Source: Lignipirellula cremea | Lineage (GTDB): Bacteria; Planctomycetota; Planctomycetia; Pirellulales; Pirellulaceae | Reading direction: 5' to 3' | Assembly: GCF_007751035.1 (NCBI RefSeq) | Contig: NZ_CP036433.1 | Coordinates: forward strand, 2,771,001-2,835,000 | DNA length: 64,000 nucleotides | Part shown: positions 54,912-63,473 of the stretch, in pieces | How the letters are laid out: every line of letters starts with the position of its first letter | Position numbering within the stretch: the stretch's first letter is position 1 | The notes under the pieces: generated by a model | Seen by the model: only the letters and a program-made list of their open reading frames with translations | Told to the model about the DNA's origin: nothing | Databases searched by the model: none | Position numbers and translations under genes: made by a program

Positions 54912-55551
54912 GGGGTATTCAATGCCTCAAGGGATGGCTGAGGGGAATGGTTGGAGTGCAAGCAGCGTCGGCTGGGATAAGGAAAGTGAAAAGCGAGGCA
55001 ATGGGAGCGCCGCCGCTCAGGCGATGTAGTATCCCGTTGCGGGGCGATGCGGCAAACTGGGGGCGGCCGTTTCAAGGCGGTCAGCGTAAGACCTCGCCAG
55101 CGGAACGCCGGAAGCGGGCGGCTCCTGACGAGCGGCGGATGCTTCCTTAATCAGCCGCCGGAACCGTTCCGCAAAAAATCGAGCTTCAACATACAACGAC
55201 GCAGCCTGGAAATACGCAGCGGATCGTAGCAAAGGTTCAACGAAAGCGCCAATTCCTGCCCGCGCGCTACGCCCGGCCGGGCTCTTTCTCGCCATTATAC
55301 GCTAGACTGGGGAATCCGGGCACAGGAATCCGTTTGGCGCGATTGTTGTGGGTTGTCCCACAATGAGGACCGCCCTAAAATACGGCTGAGTTCGGAACTC
55401 CAAGGAATGTATTGTGTTAGCGCATTTTCGCCCAGGTCAATGGGTGGCGATGCCTGGCCAGGGTTCTCGGCGCCGTCGCTCTGACCGGCGCCAGCGTTAC
55501 ATTTCGCATTTTCCCGCGGACAGTTAGTTTCCTACCAACCGGCCTTCGTTG
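54912..55551. other. Gap between ftsH (minus) and dxr (plus)
   Basis: About 640 bases. TATAAT on the minus strand at 55294-55299 may belong to the ftsH promoter, with a long leader. A 92-codon frame starts inside that element. No other feature was recognised. Confidence 0.4.
55017..55295 (-). CDS. Uncertain small ORF in the ftsH leader
   Basis: A 92-codon frame (AGIGAFVEPLLRSAAYFQAA, EARFFAERFRRLIKEAS). The middle looks helical and coding-like, but the ATG sits inside a TATAAT box and there is no ribosome binding site, so it may be only leader. It lies about 100 bases before ftsH on the same strand. No family is known. Confidence 0.3.
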   Translation of the reverse strand: MARKSPAGRSARAGIGAFVEPLLRSAAYFQAASLYVEARFFAERFRRLIKEASAARQEPPASGVPLARSYADRLETAAPSLPHRPATGYYIA

Positions 55552-56715
55552 ATGTCGTCGCCTGTTAGTCACGTTGCCGTGCTGGGTTCCACGGGCAGTA
55601 TCGGCCGCAGCACTTTAGAAGTGATTGCGTCGAGCGCGGGAACACTCAAAGCGGTCGGCCTGTCGGCCAATTCACGCTGCGCCGAACTTATCCAGCAGGC
55701 CCAGTCTACGCAGCCTGCGTGGGTTGTGGCGGCGGATGTCGAAGCCGCCGAGCGTTGCGACTGGTCGCAGTTGCCGGCGAATGTCAAACGCCACATCGGC
55801 ATCGATGCGATCGAAGATCTCGTCACGGGCGACGAAGTCGACGTGGTGCTGGCGGCGATTGTCGGCAGCGCCGGGTTACGCGGCGCCTGGGCCGCCCTGG
55901 AAGCGGGAAAAACGCTGGCTCTGGCCAATAAAGAGACGCTCGTCACCGCCGGCCCGCTGGTGACGAAACTGGCAGCCCAGCGGGGGGCGACAATCCTGCC
56001 GGTCGACAGCGAGCACAGCGCCATATTCCAGGCGATGCAAGCCGGCCGGCGCAGCGAAGTGCGGCGGGTTATTCTGACCGCCAGCGGCGGCCCCTTCCGC
56101 GGCCACACGCACGCGCAACTGCAGTCCGTCACGCGGGAGGAGGCGTTGTCGCATCCCACCTGGGAGATGGGACCGAAAATCTCGATCGATTCGGCCACCA
56201 TGATGAACAAAGCGCTCGAAATTATCGAGGCGCGGTGGCTGTTCGGCCTGGAGGCCGACCAGATTGATGTCGTGGTGCACCCCCAATCGATAGTACACTC
56301 CATGGTGGAGTTCGCCGACGGTTCGGTCATCGCGCAGCTCAGTCCTCCCGACATGAAGCTGCCGATTCAATACGCATTGACCTGGCCGGAACGGCGGGCC
56401 TGTCCGGCTCCGCGGCTGGATCTGACCACGGCGATGCAGTTGACTTTCGAGCCGCCGGACTTTGATCGCTTTCCCGCGCTCGCCATGGGCCTGGAAGTCG
56501 CCCGCCTGGGCGGCACCGCGGGAGCCGTACTGAATGCCGCCAATGAAGCGGCCGTCGCAGGATTTCTCGACGGCCAGTTAGCCTTTACTGAAATCGCACC
56601 CGCCTGCCAGGCGGTGCTGCAGAACCATCATTTCGACCCTCACCCGACGCTTGAGCAAGTGCTGCGGCTCGACGTTTGGGCGCGTCAGGAGATTGCCAAG
56701 TGGGTATGTGCCTAA
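55552..56715 (+). CDS. dxr: 1-deoxy-D-xylulose 5-phosphate reductoisomerase
   Basis: A 387-residue Dxr/IspC, second step of the MEP isoprenoid pathway. NADPH-binding motif GSTGSIGRSTLEV is at the N-terminus. The metal and substrate site includes LPVDSEHSAIFQ, LTASGGPFRG, GPKISIDSATMMNK and VHPQSIVHSMVEF. The last part is the usual helical domain. Start at the ATG 55552. An alternative TTG directly before it is unlikely. Its end overlaps the start of the site-2 protease gene by 16 bases, the common dxr-rseP arrangement. Confidence 0.95.
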   Translation: MSSPVSHVAVLGSTGSIGRSTLEVIASSAGTLKAVGLSANSRCAELIQQAQSTQPAWVVAADVEAAERCDWSQLPANVKRHIGIDAIEDLVTGDEVDVVLAAIVGSAGLRGAWAALEAGKTLALANKETLVTAGPLVTKLAAQRGATILPVDSEHSAIFQAMQAGRRSEVRRVILTASGGPFRGHTHAQLQSVTREEALSHPTWEMGPKISIDSATMMNKALEIIEARWLFGLEADQIDVVVHPQSIVHSMVEFADGSVIAQLSPPDMKLPIQYALTWPERRACPAPRLDLTTAMQLTFEPPDFDRFPALAMGLEVARLGGTAGAVLNAANEAAVAGFLDGQLAFTEIAPACQAVLQNHHFDPHPTLEQVLRLDVWARQEIAKWVCA

Positions 56716-58991
56716 GCGGATTCGCTTTCCTGATCCTTGCCGCGACTGGCTTTTGGGGGAACCCCAGCAGCTACTGGGCCATGTTCCAGATGGTCGCCGG
56801 CCTGGGATTCGTGATTTTCGTCCACGAAATGGGCCACTTTCTGGTGGCCAAAGCGTGCGGCGTGAAGTGCGAAAAATTCTATATCGGCTTTGACTTTTTC
56901 GATATCAAAATCGGGAACCGGGTCATCATTCCCCGCTCGCTGCTCAAGTACCAGTGGGGCGAAACAGAGTACGGCATTGGCATTATCCCCCTGGGCGGAT
57001 ACGTCAAAATGCTCGGCCAGGACGACGACCCCCGCAAGTACGAAGAAGAAATGGCCCGCAGCCGGAAAACGGACGGGACCGAAACCAAAGTAGTCGCGGG
57101 GACCGAAACCGAAAAAGCGGCCCATCCACACCATGAGTCCGTCACCGACGTCGACATGGAGCCGACCCCCTTGCCGGGCGACGGCGACGAAAGCTTTGAG
57201 CTGGACCCCCGCAGCTACCAGGCGAAGAACGTGCCGCAGCGGATGGCCATCATCTCGGCCGGCGTGATCATGAATGTGATTTTCGCCGTCATCTTCGCCA
57301 CCATCGCCTACAGCCTGGGTGTGTCGCACGTCCCGACCGAAATCGGCCGTCTGGCCCCGGGCGGAGCCGCTTACGCCGCAGGCGTTCCCGTCGGCGGCCG
57401 CATCGTCCAACTGGCAAAAGGCAGCTCCAAAAACGAACACTTGCGATTCCGCCACGACCTGAGCCAGGCCGTGATGATGGCGGGCGTCAAACGCGATCTT
57501 GAGGTTCTGGTCAAAACACGCGACGGCAAAGAAGAATGGTACGCCGTGCGTCCCCAGGACACGACCATGGAGACGGCCGCCGGCCCCCAGAAGGTTCCCA
57601 CCATCGGCGTCGGCCCTGCCGACACGACGGAAATCAGTCCGGTCACCACCCTGGCAAAACAGTTCGCCGCCGCCCAGGTAGAGAACGGCTTCCAGGCCGG
57701 CGATGTGGTCACCGCGGTCGCCGCCCCCGAGGGAGAAAAGGTCGTCATCGGCGATATGGCATCGGGCGGTCCCTACGTGCTGGACGGTTTCCTGTCGCAG
57801 CACGCCAATGTGCCGATCACTTTTACGATCGAACGCACGCCGCAGACCGAGGACGGCGCTCCCGTCAAAAACGCCGCCGCCCAGACCGTCACGGTTACGG
57901 TCCCGGCCCAGCACATGCAGCGGCTGGGTCTGGTGATGAAGGCCGGTCCGATCGAATCCGTGCGACGCGGCTCCACCGGCGACAAAGGCGGCCTCAAGCC
58001 GGGCGACGAACTGCTGCAGGTCGACGGCGCCCCGCTGGGCGATCCCTTGACCCTGCCTGACCGGCTCCAGGGAAAATACGGTCAGCCCGTCGAAGTGGTC
58101 GTGCAGCGGAAAGACGACAAAGGCGCCACGCACGAAGAAACCCTGCAGGTCGAAGTGCATCCGCCTGAGTTTATCAACACCATGTGGTCCACCGGATCTC
58201 CTTTTGTGGTCCAGGAACTGGGCGTCACCTTTCCCATGCTCCGAGAAGTCACGGCCGTGATGCCTGACTCGCCCGCGGCCGTAGCCGGCCTGCAGGCGGG
58301 CGATCTGGTCGACTGGGTCTCCTTCAAAGTCGAAGGCGATGTCGACGCCGACATGAAGAACCTCATCCCGGTCGATCGCACCATTGATCTGACCGGCAAG
58401 GCCCACAACTGGATGGAAGTTCAAAGCTGGCTGCAGTTCGCGGTCCCGCAGAACAAGATTCAGCTGGCCTTCAGCCGCGGCAAAGAAAAACAGCAGACCG
58501 TCACCCTGAAAACTTACCCGGCGCCGGAACAGTTCAACCCGGACCGCGGGCTGCACTTCATGACGCTGCAGGAAATCCACAAAGCGCCCCTGGGCGAAGC
58601 CATCGGATTCGGCTTCCGCGAAACCAAAGAAAACCTGGTCCGGGTGGCGACCTTCCTGCAGCGATTGGCGACCGGCGAGATTTCGCCGATGAACCTGGGC
58701 GGACCTGGCATGATCGCCATGGCGGCCACCAGCGAAGCCAAACAGGGCACGGCCAACTTTTTGCTGTTCCTGACCTTTTTGAGCGCCAATCTGGCAATCG
58801 TCAACTTCCTGCCGATTCCCGTGCTCGACGGCGGCCACATGATGTTCCTCACTTATGAGGCCATCTTCCGTCGCCCTGTCAGCGAGAAATGGTTTGTCGC
58901 GCTGTCGCTGGCCGGTCTGGCCTTTGTGCTGAGCCTGATGCTGTTCGTGGTGTCCCTCGACATCTTCCGCTTCGCCCAGATGTTCAGCTAA
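56700..58991 (+). CDS. rseP: RseP-like site-2 zinc metalloprotease, long form
   Basis: A 763-residue RIP protease, much longer than the 450 residues of E. coli RseP. It cuts membrane proteins such as anti-sigma factors inside the bilayer. The zinc site HEMGH is at residues 42-46, and the second conserved site PIPVLDGGH has Asp710. Between them lie a charged insertion (about 115-180, many Lys and Glu, PHHESVTDVDMEP), one or two PDZ-like domains (GGAAYAAGVPVGGRIVQLAK, GGLKPGDELLQVDGAPLGDP, PAAVAGLQAGDLVDWV) and extra sequence. AGGAG lies 8 bases before the GTG at 56700. An ATG at 56706 is the alternative. It overlaps dxr. Confidence 0.9.
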   Translation: MGMCLSGFAFLILAATGFWGNPSSYWAMFQMVAGLGFVIFVHEMGHFLVAKACGVKCEKFYIGFDFFDIKIGNRVIIPRSLLKYQWGETEYGIGIIPLGGYVKMLGQDDDPRKYEEEMARSRKTDGTETKVVAGTETEKAAHPHHESVTDVDMEPTPLPGDGDESFELDPRSYQAKNVPQRMAIISAGVIMNVIFAVIFATIAYSLGVSHVPTEIGRLAPGGAAYAAGVPVGGRIVQLAKGSSKNEHLRFRHDLSQAVMMAGVKRDLEVLVKTRDGKEEWYAVRPQDTTMETAAGPQKVPTIGVGPADTTEISPVTTLAKQFAAAQVENGFQAGDVVTAVAAPEGEKVVIGDMASGGPYVLDGFLSQHANVPITFTIERTPQTEDGAPVKNAAAQTVTVTVPAQHMQRLGLVMKAGPIESVRRGSTGDKGGLKPGDELLQVDGAPLGDPLTLPDRLQGKYGQPVEVVVQRKDDKGATHEETLQVEVHPPEFINTMWSTGSPFVVQELGVTFPMLREVTAVMPDSPAAVAGLQAGDLVDWVSFKVEGDVDADMKNLIPVDRTIDLTGKAHNWMEVQSWLQFAVPQNKIQLAFSRGKEKQQTVTLKTYPAPEQFNPDRGLHFMTLQEIHKAPLGEAIGFGFRETKENLVRVATFLQRLATGEISPMNLGGPGMIAMAATSEAKQGTANFLLFLTFLSANLAIVNFLPIPVLDGGHMMFLTYEAIFRRPVSEKWFVALSLAGLAFVLSLMLFVVSLDIFRFAQMFS

Positions 58992-59105
58992 TCACGTGTA
59001 GCGAACCAAAGCCAGGGACGGACCCGCCGCTCCTTTTGGCAGTCAGGCGGTCCATCGGCCCGTCTGCCCGGATCGTTCCTCGGTAAACTCGCCGGCCGTG
59101 CAAAC

Positions 59106-59134
59106 TTGCGCGGCGGGCGGGAAAGCGGTACAAT
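59106..59134 (+). promoter_or_regulatory. Probable promoter of transaldolase gene
   Basis: TTGCGC (59106-59111) and TACAAT (59129-59134) are separated by 17 bases, 40 bases upstream of the start at 59174. The -10 is close to consensus and the -35 keeps TTG. Confidence 0.5.
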
Positions 59135-59173
59135 GGTGTTTTCATCACCAGTACCGCACCAGGAGGAATACGG

Positions 59174-60232
59174 ATGACTTCCCCACTGCAATCACTGATC
59201 GCTTCGGGCACCAAATTGTGGCTCGACTCGGTCGATCCGGATCTGGTCCAGACCAACCGCGCCCTCGGCGCTACCGGCGCCACTTCTAACCCGATTATCG
59301 TCGCCGACCTGCTCAAGACGGGCCGCTTCGACGACAAACTCAACCAGTTTATCACCGACGGCCTGGATGACACGGCGATTGCCTGGAGCATGACCGATCA
59401 TCTCGTTCGCAGCGCCCAGGCGGTCTTCCAGCCGGTCTGGGAGGAAACCGCCGGCAACGACGGCTATGTCAGCTTTGAGCTGGACCCGCTGCTGGAAGAT
59501 CCCCAGCAGGGCCCCCCGCACGAAGAACGCGTCCGCACCTATATCGAAAGCGGACTCCGTTGGGCGCAGGGCCACACGAACCGCATGATCAAAGTCCCGG
59601 CCACGCCGGCCGGTCTCGACGCCCTGGAAGAACTCGTCGCCGGCGGGGTCACCGTGAACGTCACGCTGATTTTCACCGATCGGCAGTACGCGCTGGCCCG
59701 CGACGCCGTGTGGCGCGGCGCTCAGCGTCGGTCGGATCTGAAACAGTTCAAAAGCGTGTACAGCATTTTCGTGTCGCGAATTGACGTCTACACCGAGAAG
59801 CACGTCTCGCAGTTGACCGACGCCGCGCAGGGGCAAGTCGGCATTGTGAACGCCAAACGGATCTGGGCCCACAACGCCGATTTCTGGAAAGACAAAAACG
59901 CCCCGTTAGCGCAAGAGATGATCTTCGCCAGCACCGGCGTCAAAAAGGAAGGCGACCCGGCCTGGAAATATGTCGCCGCGTTGGCTGGCAGCGACATCCA
60001 AACAAACCCGCCGGCCACCAACGAAGCGGTGGAAAAGAGCGGCCGCACCTTCGATCGCCAGGTCGACCACTACCCGCCCAGTGAAGTGCTGTCGGATATC
60101 GATGCCCATGTCGACTTTGCACAGCTTGAACAGGTGCTGATGGAAGAAGGGCTGAAAAAGTTCGCCGATCCGCAAAAGGCGTTGCTCGCCCTGATCGCTG
60201 AGAAACGGGCCGCTTTAACGGCCGCCAAATAA
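59174..60232 (+). CDS. tal: Transaldolase
   Basis: A 352-residue transaldolase (type like TalB/Tal-Pgi group). It moves a dihydroxyacetone unit in the pentose phosphate pathway. The Schiff-base Lys is Lys140 in [16 protein letters not shown]. Other typical stretches are [54 protein letters not shown] and [24 protein letters not shown] stands about 7 bases before the start. The gene is single and cytoplasmic. Confidence 0.95.
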   Translation: MTSPLQSLIASGTKLWLDSVDPDLVQTNRALGATGATSNPIIVADLLKTGRFDDKLNQFITDGLDDTAIAWSMTDHLVRSAQAVFQPVWEETAGNDGYVSFELDPLLEDPQQGPPHEERVRTYIESGLRWAQGHTNRMIKVPATPAGLDALEELVAGGVTVNVTLIFTDRQYALARDAVWRGAQRRSDLKQFKSVYSIFVSRIDVYTEKHVSQLTDAAQGQVGIVNAKRIWAHNADFWKDKNAPLAQEMIFASTGVKKEGDPAWKYVAALAGSDIQTNPPATNEAVEKSGRTFDRQVDHYPPSEVLSDIDAHVDFAQLEQVLMEEGLKKFADPQKALLALIAEKRAALTAAK

Positions 60233-60333
60233 CGCTGGCGAACGAGGGTGATCACGTCATGACGGGCAACGGCGGTGTGTGCCGCCGTTGTCCGGTCGTC
60301 GCTCAGTGGACCGCCAGGAAGCCCCAAGAAAAA

Positions 60334-60366
60334 AGAGATCCAGGACGCGGTTCGTCCTGGATCTCT
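60334..60366 (-). terminator. Terminator of the CsbD-like gene
   Basis: A 14-bp perfect stem (60334-60347 with 60353-60366, 5-base loop) is followed on the minus strand by a run of T (TTTTTCTT). It lies about 50 bases after the stop of the gene at 60417. The plus strand side lacks a T-tract. Confidence 0.8.
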
Positions 60367-60416
60367 CCATGGTTTCCCGATAACTATTTCACTTAATCAG
60401 TTCACTCCCGCGGCGA

Positions 60417-60920
60417 CTAGCGGTGCATGTCCCACCAGGCATGATGACGCGGCGGCGGGCTTTGCACGCTGAACAGGGCGACCGCACACACGCCAACCAA
60501 AAAGCCGGCGCCAAACGACAGGGCCACTGATCGGGCGGGAGCATCGGAAGTCGCCCGCTGCACCTGCTGGTACGCCTGGGCGATCGGCTCGCCGACCTGA
60601 TGCGTGGCAATCTCCGCCACCTGATGGCCGACGCGCTGGGCCTGCGCACCCACTTGCTGGCCGACCTGCTGGGTGGTGGCGCTGATGCGATTCAGCAGCC
60701 CCTGGTGGTTGGCGACGATTTTATCCATCGCTTGTTCGATTTCGTCCATCGCAGCGCCGGTTCGCTGATGCACGAGGGCGACCAGCTTTTGATAATCGCC
60801 GCCTACCATATCGAGTTCGCTTTCCGACAGTTGCGGCCAGCGCTCCTTGACATCGCAGTGCAGTTCTTTCCAATGCTGATCCGTAAATTTCTGCCGTTCT
60901 GAGGTGGTTTTTTGCGACAT
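60417..60920 (-). CDS. CsbD-like stress protein with C-terminal membrane anchor
   Basis: A 167-residue protein. The N-terminal 60 residues (HWKELHCDVKERWPQLSESE, MVGGDYQKLVALVHQRTGAA) match the CsbD pattern W-x2-L-x3-v-x-x-W-x-x-L-x-x-x-D/E-L-x-x-i-x-G. The middle (about 65-125) is Gln-rich and helical (TTQQVGQQVGAQAQRVGHQV). A membrane helix is near 131-150 (SVALSFGAGFLVGVCAVALF). Planctomycetes carry several such anchored CsbD proteins. They are linked to stress responses in Bacillus and enterics but the role is not known. A clear terminator follows. Confidence 0.8.
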   Translation of the reverse strand: MSQKTTSERQKFTDQHWKELHCDVKERWPQLSESELDMVGGDYQKLVALVHQRTGAAMDEIEQAMDKIVANHQGLLNRISATTQQVGQQVGAQAQRVGHQVAEIATHQVGEPIAQAYQQVQRATSDAPARSVALSFGAGFLVGVCAVALFSVQSPPPRHHAWWDMHR

Positions 60921-61468
60921 TGTGCGCCTCCATGAGACCAGGGGTCGTGATTGCTTGATTTGCTACCCAAGCCCAAGGCGGGTAGTGCCATCTATTACCA
61001 TGCAGGTTCCGTGCCTGATCCTCGAATTACCGCAGGAATATCGCCGAACGTCGCACTTTTCCCACAGAAAGGGCGCCTGGCGGCAGGGTTTTCCTGCACC
61101 GCGAACAAGCCGCGCGGCTTTCCAGCGGCCGCCACAGGTCGCCCGACTTCCAGCTAGGCAGAGCGACAACACGGCCAGCCAGGCAAGCGAGTCTAGAAAC
61201 GCGAAGCCCGCCGTGCTGCATATTGCCCAGCCTGTGGGCGACGCTCCGGAAGAGCTGGTTCCGCACGCCATGCCCGCAGCCGGGCTGATTCGCGATCCCG
61301 CGGAGCGCCAGGTGGAATCCGTCGGGCACGCAGAAAACGGCGTGACATGAGGGCAACTGCCTGTTCAAGGAAGCCGCTGCGCGGCAGGTTTTGATTTTAC
61401 CCCTTCGCTGTAGTTGTACGCCATCCTTGGAAGGACGTTTTTCTTTGCGTTTTTCCAGGAGGTTGATC
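60921..61468. other. Gap before the IS91-like element
   Basis: About 550 bases. It is GC-rich with several long but unconvincing frames. The left end of the IS91-like element is probably in its last part, but no terminal sequence could be fixed. AGGAGG appears just before 61469. Confidence 0.4.
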
Positions 61469-62731
61469 ATGAGCGAATTGCGACGGCGGATGACGGAAGA
61501 CCTGCAGCTGCGGGGCTTGAGCGAACGCACCCAGGAGGCGTATCTGCGGGCGGTGCGGAAGTTGGCCGAACACTTTCGCACGCCGCCGGATCGGCTGAGC
61601 GAGGAGCAGGTGCGGCAGTATTTGCTGTATCTCAAGAATGACTGCGGTTTTGCTCCCGGCTCGATGCGTGTGGCTGTCAATGGCGTGAAGTTCTTTTATC
61701 ACTATACCGCGCCGCGCGCTTGGGCCACGCTGTGCAACATTCGCATCCCGCCGCAGAAGACGTTGCCCGACGTGCTGTCGCGGCCAGAGGTGCGGCAGTT
61801 GCTCGCCGCCGTGCGGACGCGCCACAACCGGGCTTACTTGTGGACGGTCTACGCTTGCGGCTTGCGGCTCAATGAAGGGCTGCATCTGCAGGTCGCCGAT
61901 CTCGACAGCCAGCGGATGATGCTGCATGTGCATCGCGGCAAAGGCGCCAAGGATCGCTTTATTCTCCTGCCGCAAGAACTGCTGGCGATGTTGCGCCGTT
62001 ACTGGCTCGAACATCGTAACCCGCGCTGGTTGTTTCCCGCTTTGGGACGCGGCCGCAACCAAGGCGGCGTCGCCGACAAGCCGATGGCCGAAGCCAGCGT
62101 GCAGGGCGCCTGGAAGCGGGTCGTCGATCAGTCAGGGCTGGCCAAATCGGTCTCGATTCCTACGCTGCGGCACAGCTACGCCTCGCACCTGATCGAAGCC
62201 GGCGTCGGGTTGCGACGCGTGCAGCAGCTGCTGGGCCATAGTTCGTTGCAGACCACCGCGCGGTACCTGCACGTCACCGAGCCCGGCGGCGAACATACGC
62301 GCCAGATCATCGATCAGCTGATGCAAGGCGTCGGCGCCGCCTTGGATGCGGGAGCGCAGGTCGATGCTGACGGTCGCCGATGTTCTTCGTCGGCACGGTC
62401 CCGCCTACCTGGAACGCCACGCGACGACGATGCCTGTCGAACAGAAACGCGTGCTGCGCTGCATCATGGCTTGCCGCACCGGCGAGTTGGGGACCGTGCA
62501 TTACGCCTGCCGCCAGTGCGGGCAGGCGCATGTGATGGGTCGCTCGTGCGGCAACCGCCATTGCCCCAGCTGTCAAAGCGAGAAAGGCGGCGTCTGGTGC
62601 GAACGACAGCTCGCCAGGCTGCTGCCGTGCCATTACTTCTTGTTGACGTTCACGGTTCCCCAGGCGTTCCGCGAGTTCGCTCGGCGACACCCGCGCGCCG
62701 CGTACGCCGCCATGTTCCGCGCTTCGAGTGA
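61469..62731 (+). CDS. Tyrosine recombinase accompanying IS91-like transposase
   Basis: A 420-codon frame with AGGAGG before its ATG. Residues about 1-295 form a phage-integrase-type recombinase: SAM-like N-terminus (LSERTQEAYLRAVRKLAEHF), catalytic Arg in ACGLRLNEGLHL, TLRHSYASHL (His and Arg), LLGHSSLQTT and the Tyr in TARYLHVTEP. After that the frame runs on for about 120 more codons over the start of the transposase gene in another register, with Arg-rich sequence that has no family character. A stop was probably lost near 62350. Integrase genes of this kind frequently sit before IS91-family transposases and belong to the same element. Confidence 0.82.
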   Translation: MSELRRRMTEDLQLRGLSERTQEAYLRAVRKLAEHFRTPPDRLSEEQVRQYLLYLKNDCGFAPGSMRVAVNGVKFFYHYTAPRAWATLCNIRIPPQKTLPDVLSRPEVRQLLAAVRTRHNRAYLWTVYACGLRLNEGLHLQVADLDSQRMMLHVHRGKGAKDRFILLPQELLAMLRRYWLEHRNPRWLFPALGRGRNQGGVADKPMAEASVQGAWKRVVDQSGLAKSVSIPTLRHSYASHLIEAGVGLRRVQQLLGHSSLQTTARYLHVTEPGGEHTRQIIDQLMQGVGAALDAGAQVDADGRRCSSSARSRLPGTPRDDDACRTETRAALHHGLPHRRVGDRALRLPPVRAGACDGSLVRQPPLPQLSKRERRRLVRTTARQAAAVPLLLVDVHGSPGVPRVRSATPARRVRRHVPRFE

Positions 62732-63473
62732 CGCCCTCAAGACGTTGGCCGCCGACCCGAAACGGTTAGGCGTCACGACGCTGGGCTTCTTCGGAGCGTT
62801 GCACACCTGGGGCCGCGACTTGAACTATCATCCGCACCTGCATTACGTCGTTCCCGGCGGAGGGCTGGACGCGGAAGGCCAATGGCGGCAGACGCCGACC
62901 AACTTCTTTCTGCCGTGTCAACCTCTGTCACTCCTGTACCGCGGGAAGCTGCGTGCGGCGCTTGACGCAGAGGGCTTGCTGGACGAGGTCGACGACTCGG
63001 TCTGGAGCGAGTCCTGGGTGGTCGATTGCCAGGCGGTCGGCGACGGCGCGGCGGCGGTCAAGTATCTGGCGCCGTACGTGTTTCGCGTCGCCCTGTCCGA
63101 CAAGCGGATCGTGGCCTGCGACGAACAATCGGTGACGTTCCGCTATCGCCGCAGCGGTTCGCAGCGATGGCGCACGATGCGGCTGGACGCAGACGAGTTC
63201 GTGCGGCGATTTCTGCAGCACGTCCTGCCGCGAGGGCTGCAAAAGGTTCGTCATTATGGGTTCCTCAGTCCTCGCGCGGGGCAATCGATCGAATCGCTGA
63301 AGTGGCTGGTGGCGGCCGCCTTGGGCTTGCTGTTCTGGCTGGCCTGGACGGAAACGATCATCGCGCCGCCGACGCCCGACTTCGCCTGCAGCGAGTGCGG
63401 CGGGCCTTTGATGCGTATCCGTTTCGAGCCGCCTCCGCCGCCGAGGCCCATCCCCACTTCTCAACCGCCCTAG
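62364..63473 (+). CDS. IS91-family (HUH) transposase
   Basis: A 369-residue transposase of the IS91/IS801/IS1294 group, working by rolling-circle transposition. The N-terminal zinc-binding part has CRQCGQAHVMGRSCGNRHCP with CQ following. The HUH motif is in LNYHPHLHYVVPGGG. The catalytic Tyr region is VKYLAPYVFRVALSD. Typical further stretch: HYGFLSPRAGQSIESLKWL. The ATG at 62364 is inside the run-on of the preceding recombinase frame. The N-terminus DVLRRHGPAYLERH is normal, so the copy appears full length. Element ends were not located. Confidence 0.92.
   Translation: MLTVADVLRRHGPAYLERHATTMPVEQKRVLRCIMACRTGELGTVHYACRQCGQAHVMGRSCGNRHCPSCQSEKGGVWCERQLARLLPCHYFLLTFTVPQAFREFARRHPRAAYAAMFRASSDALKTLAADPKRLGVTTLGFFGALHTWGRDLNYHPHLHYVVPGGGLDAEGQWRQTPTNFFLPCQPLSLLYRGKLRAALDAEGLLDEVDDSVWSESWVVDCQAVGDGAAAVKYLAPYVFRVALSDKRIVACDEQSVTFRYRRSGSQRWRTMRLDADEFVRRFLQHVLPRGLQKVRHYGFLSPRAGQSIESLKWLVAAALGLLFWLAWTETIIAPPTPDFACSECGGPLMRIRFEPPPPPRPIPTSQPP

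Noticed and set aside
60904-61350. Open frame of 148 codons before the IS91-like element
   Set aside because: Low-complexity Arg/Pro-rich translation, no ribosome binding site, and a competing frame on the other strand of equal quality.
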